Positions 5,828 to 6,050 of a stretch of DNA of 6,050 nt are shown in pieces. The stretch comes from an uncultured Peptococcaceae bacterium. Its GTDB lineage: Bacteria; Bacillota; Peptococcia; Peptococcales; Peptococcaceae. Both the position numbers and the translations under genes were made by a program. Position 1 is the first letter of the stretch, and each line of letters opens with the position of its first letter. The stretch lies in contig CABVBB010000152.1 of assembly GCA_902496505.1 (NCBI GenBank), positions 1 through 6,050 of the forward strand, given 5' to 3'. The notes under the pieces were generated by a model. It did not search any database and was not told where the DNA came from. It worked only from the letters and a program-made list of their open reading frames with translations.

Positions 5828-5937
5828 CTCTTATCTGTCAGATCAATGTCTGCTGGATTTGGCACAGCACCTGCGCACGCACGCAGGCCAGTTGCCGGGC
5901 TTCATCGGGCCAGTCCCTCCGCCACTCTGGATAAGAG
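5828..5937 (-). promoter_or_regulatory. SAM-I (S-box) riboswitch aptamer
   Basis: P1 is CUCUUAUC (5937 to 5930) with GAUAAGAG (5835 to 5828), a perfect 8 bp. Between them the S-box consensus is kept in order: CAGAG, GGCGGAGGGACUGGCCC, GAUGAAGCCCGGCAAC, the P3 arm, GUGCCAAAUCC, and P4 CAGA/UCUG. The P3 arm is GC-rich with a UGCGUGCGUGCG run; its base seems to carry a U/U mismatch in place of the usual C-G and a bulged G. When S-adenosylmethionine binds, P1 is held and the terminator forms, stopping transcription before metQ. With low SAM the P1 3' strand moves into the antiterminator and the operon is expressed. This is an OFF switch for methionine import. Confidence 0.97.
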
Positions 5938-5963
5938 CAAAACTGATTTAGTTGTTGGGTGAT

Positions 5964-5992
5964 ATACTATCACGCGGGAAAGGCCTTGTCAA
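5964..5992 (-). promoter_or_regulatory. Promoter of the riboswitch-metQNI transcript
   Basis: A perfect TTGACA -35 (5992 to 5987) and TAGTAT -10 (5969 to 5964) are separated by 17 nt. Transcription would start near 5957, about 20 nt before the aptamer and about 280 nt before the metQ start. The -35 lies within a short CTTGTCAAG palindrome (5985-5993). Confidence 0.85.
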
Positions 5993-6010
5993 GAAAAATA
6001 TTTGAGGGGC

Positions 6011-6039
6011 TTTCCAAGTTGGCCGCAGCATGCTACAAT
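6011..6039 (+). promoter_or_regulatory. Outward promoter at the right edge
   Basis: TTTCCA (6011-6016), a 17-nt spacer and TACAAT (6034-6039) form a good promoter, and TGC directly before the -10 gives an extended -10. It points right, out of the window, and is back to back with the metQNI promoter, with 18 bp between the two -35 boxes. The gene it serves is not in view. An AGCATGCT palindrome (6027-6034) overlaps the start of the -10. Confidence 0.5.
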
Positions 6040-6050
6040 CAGGCCAGAAA

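Noticed and set aside
5605..5865. Minus-strand open frame of 86 codons upstream of and overlapping metQ
   Set aside because: It runs through the terminator and leader and into metQ in another frame, with no ribosome binding site. A leader peptide is not needed given the SAM riboswitch.
5676..5957. T-box leader as the regulator of the methionine operon
   Set aside because: The leader matches the S-box consensus throughout, and no T-box motif was seen.
5741..5962. Plus-strand open frame of 73 codons
   Set aside because: It covers the riboswitch and its terminator, which explain the sequence constraint there.
1..6050. Mobile element, CRISPR array, toxin-antitoxin or phage genes
   Set aside because: No transposase, terminal inverted repeats, regular repeat-spacer pattern or small gene pairs of that kind were found on either strand.

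Overview
The window looks like a bacterial chromosome segment from a Bacillota (Firmicutes)-type organism. The reasons are a SAM-I (S-box) riboswitch with an intrinsic terminator in front of a methionine transporter operon, strong AGGAGG ribosome binding sites, and canonical sigma-A type promoters. Base composition is fairly balanced rather than AT-rich, so a moderate-GC lineage such as the Negativicutes is possible, but this is inference. No mobile element, CRISPR array, rRNA or tRNA is visible.

Left part (1-2983): a large alkaline-phosphatase-superfamily phosphodiesterase runs on the minus strand from 1794 and leaves the window at position 1 without a stop. It is divergent from a LysR-type regulator gene (2084-2983, plus strand). 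The 289-bp spacer between them is rich in dyads: an 18-bp perfect palindrome, two spaced inverted repeats with an extra half-site, and a 25-bp imperfect palindrome, plus a promoter with a perfect TATAAT for the regulator. The layout suggests that the LysR protein controls the phosphodiesterase, and perhaps itself, in response to an unknown effector.

Middle (2984-3051): a strong hairpin separates the convergent lysR and metI genes. Its T-run lies on the minus-strand side, so it is mainly the terminator of the transporter operon.

Right part (3052-6050): a complete methionine ABC importer operon on the minus strand, in the order metQ (substrate-binding lipoprotein), metN (ATPase with C-terminal NIL domain), metI (permease). 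It is driven by a promoter at 5964-5992. The leader of about 280 nt holds a full SAM-I aptamer (5937 to 5828), an antiterminator and an intrinsic terminator (5808 to 5769). High SAM should end transcription before metQ; low SAM should let it through. Between the terminator and metQ lie two tandem TGTCAAG-type palindromes about two helical turns apart, which the riboswitch does not explain. A UUCG-capped hairpin between metQ and metN may set the protein ratio. At the right edge a second promoter points outward, back to back with the riboswitch promoter.

The transporter operon and riboswitch are well-known systems. The least explained parts are the phosphodiesterase/LysR pair with its operator-like spacer and the tandem palindromes downstream of the riboswitch.
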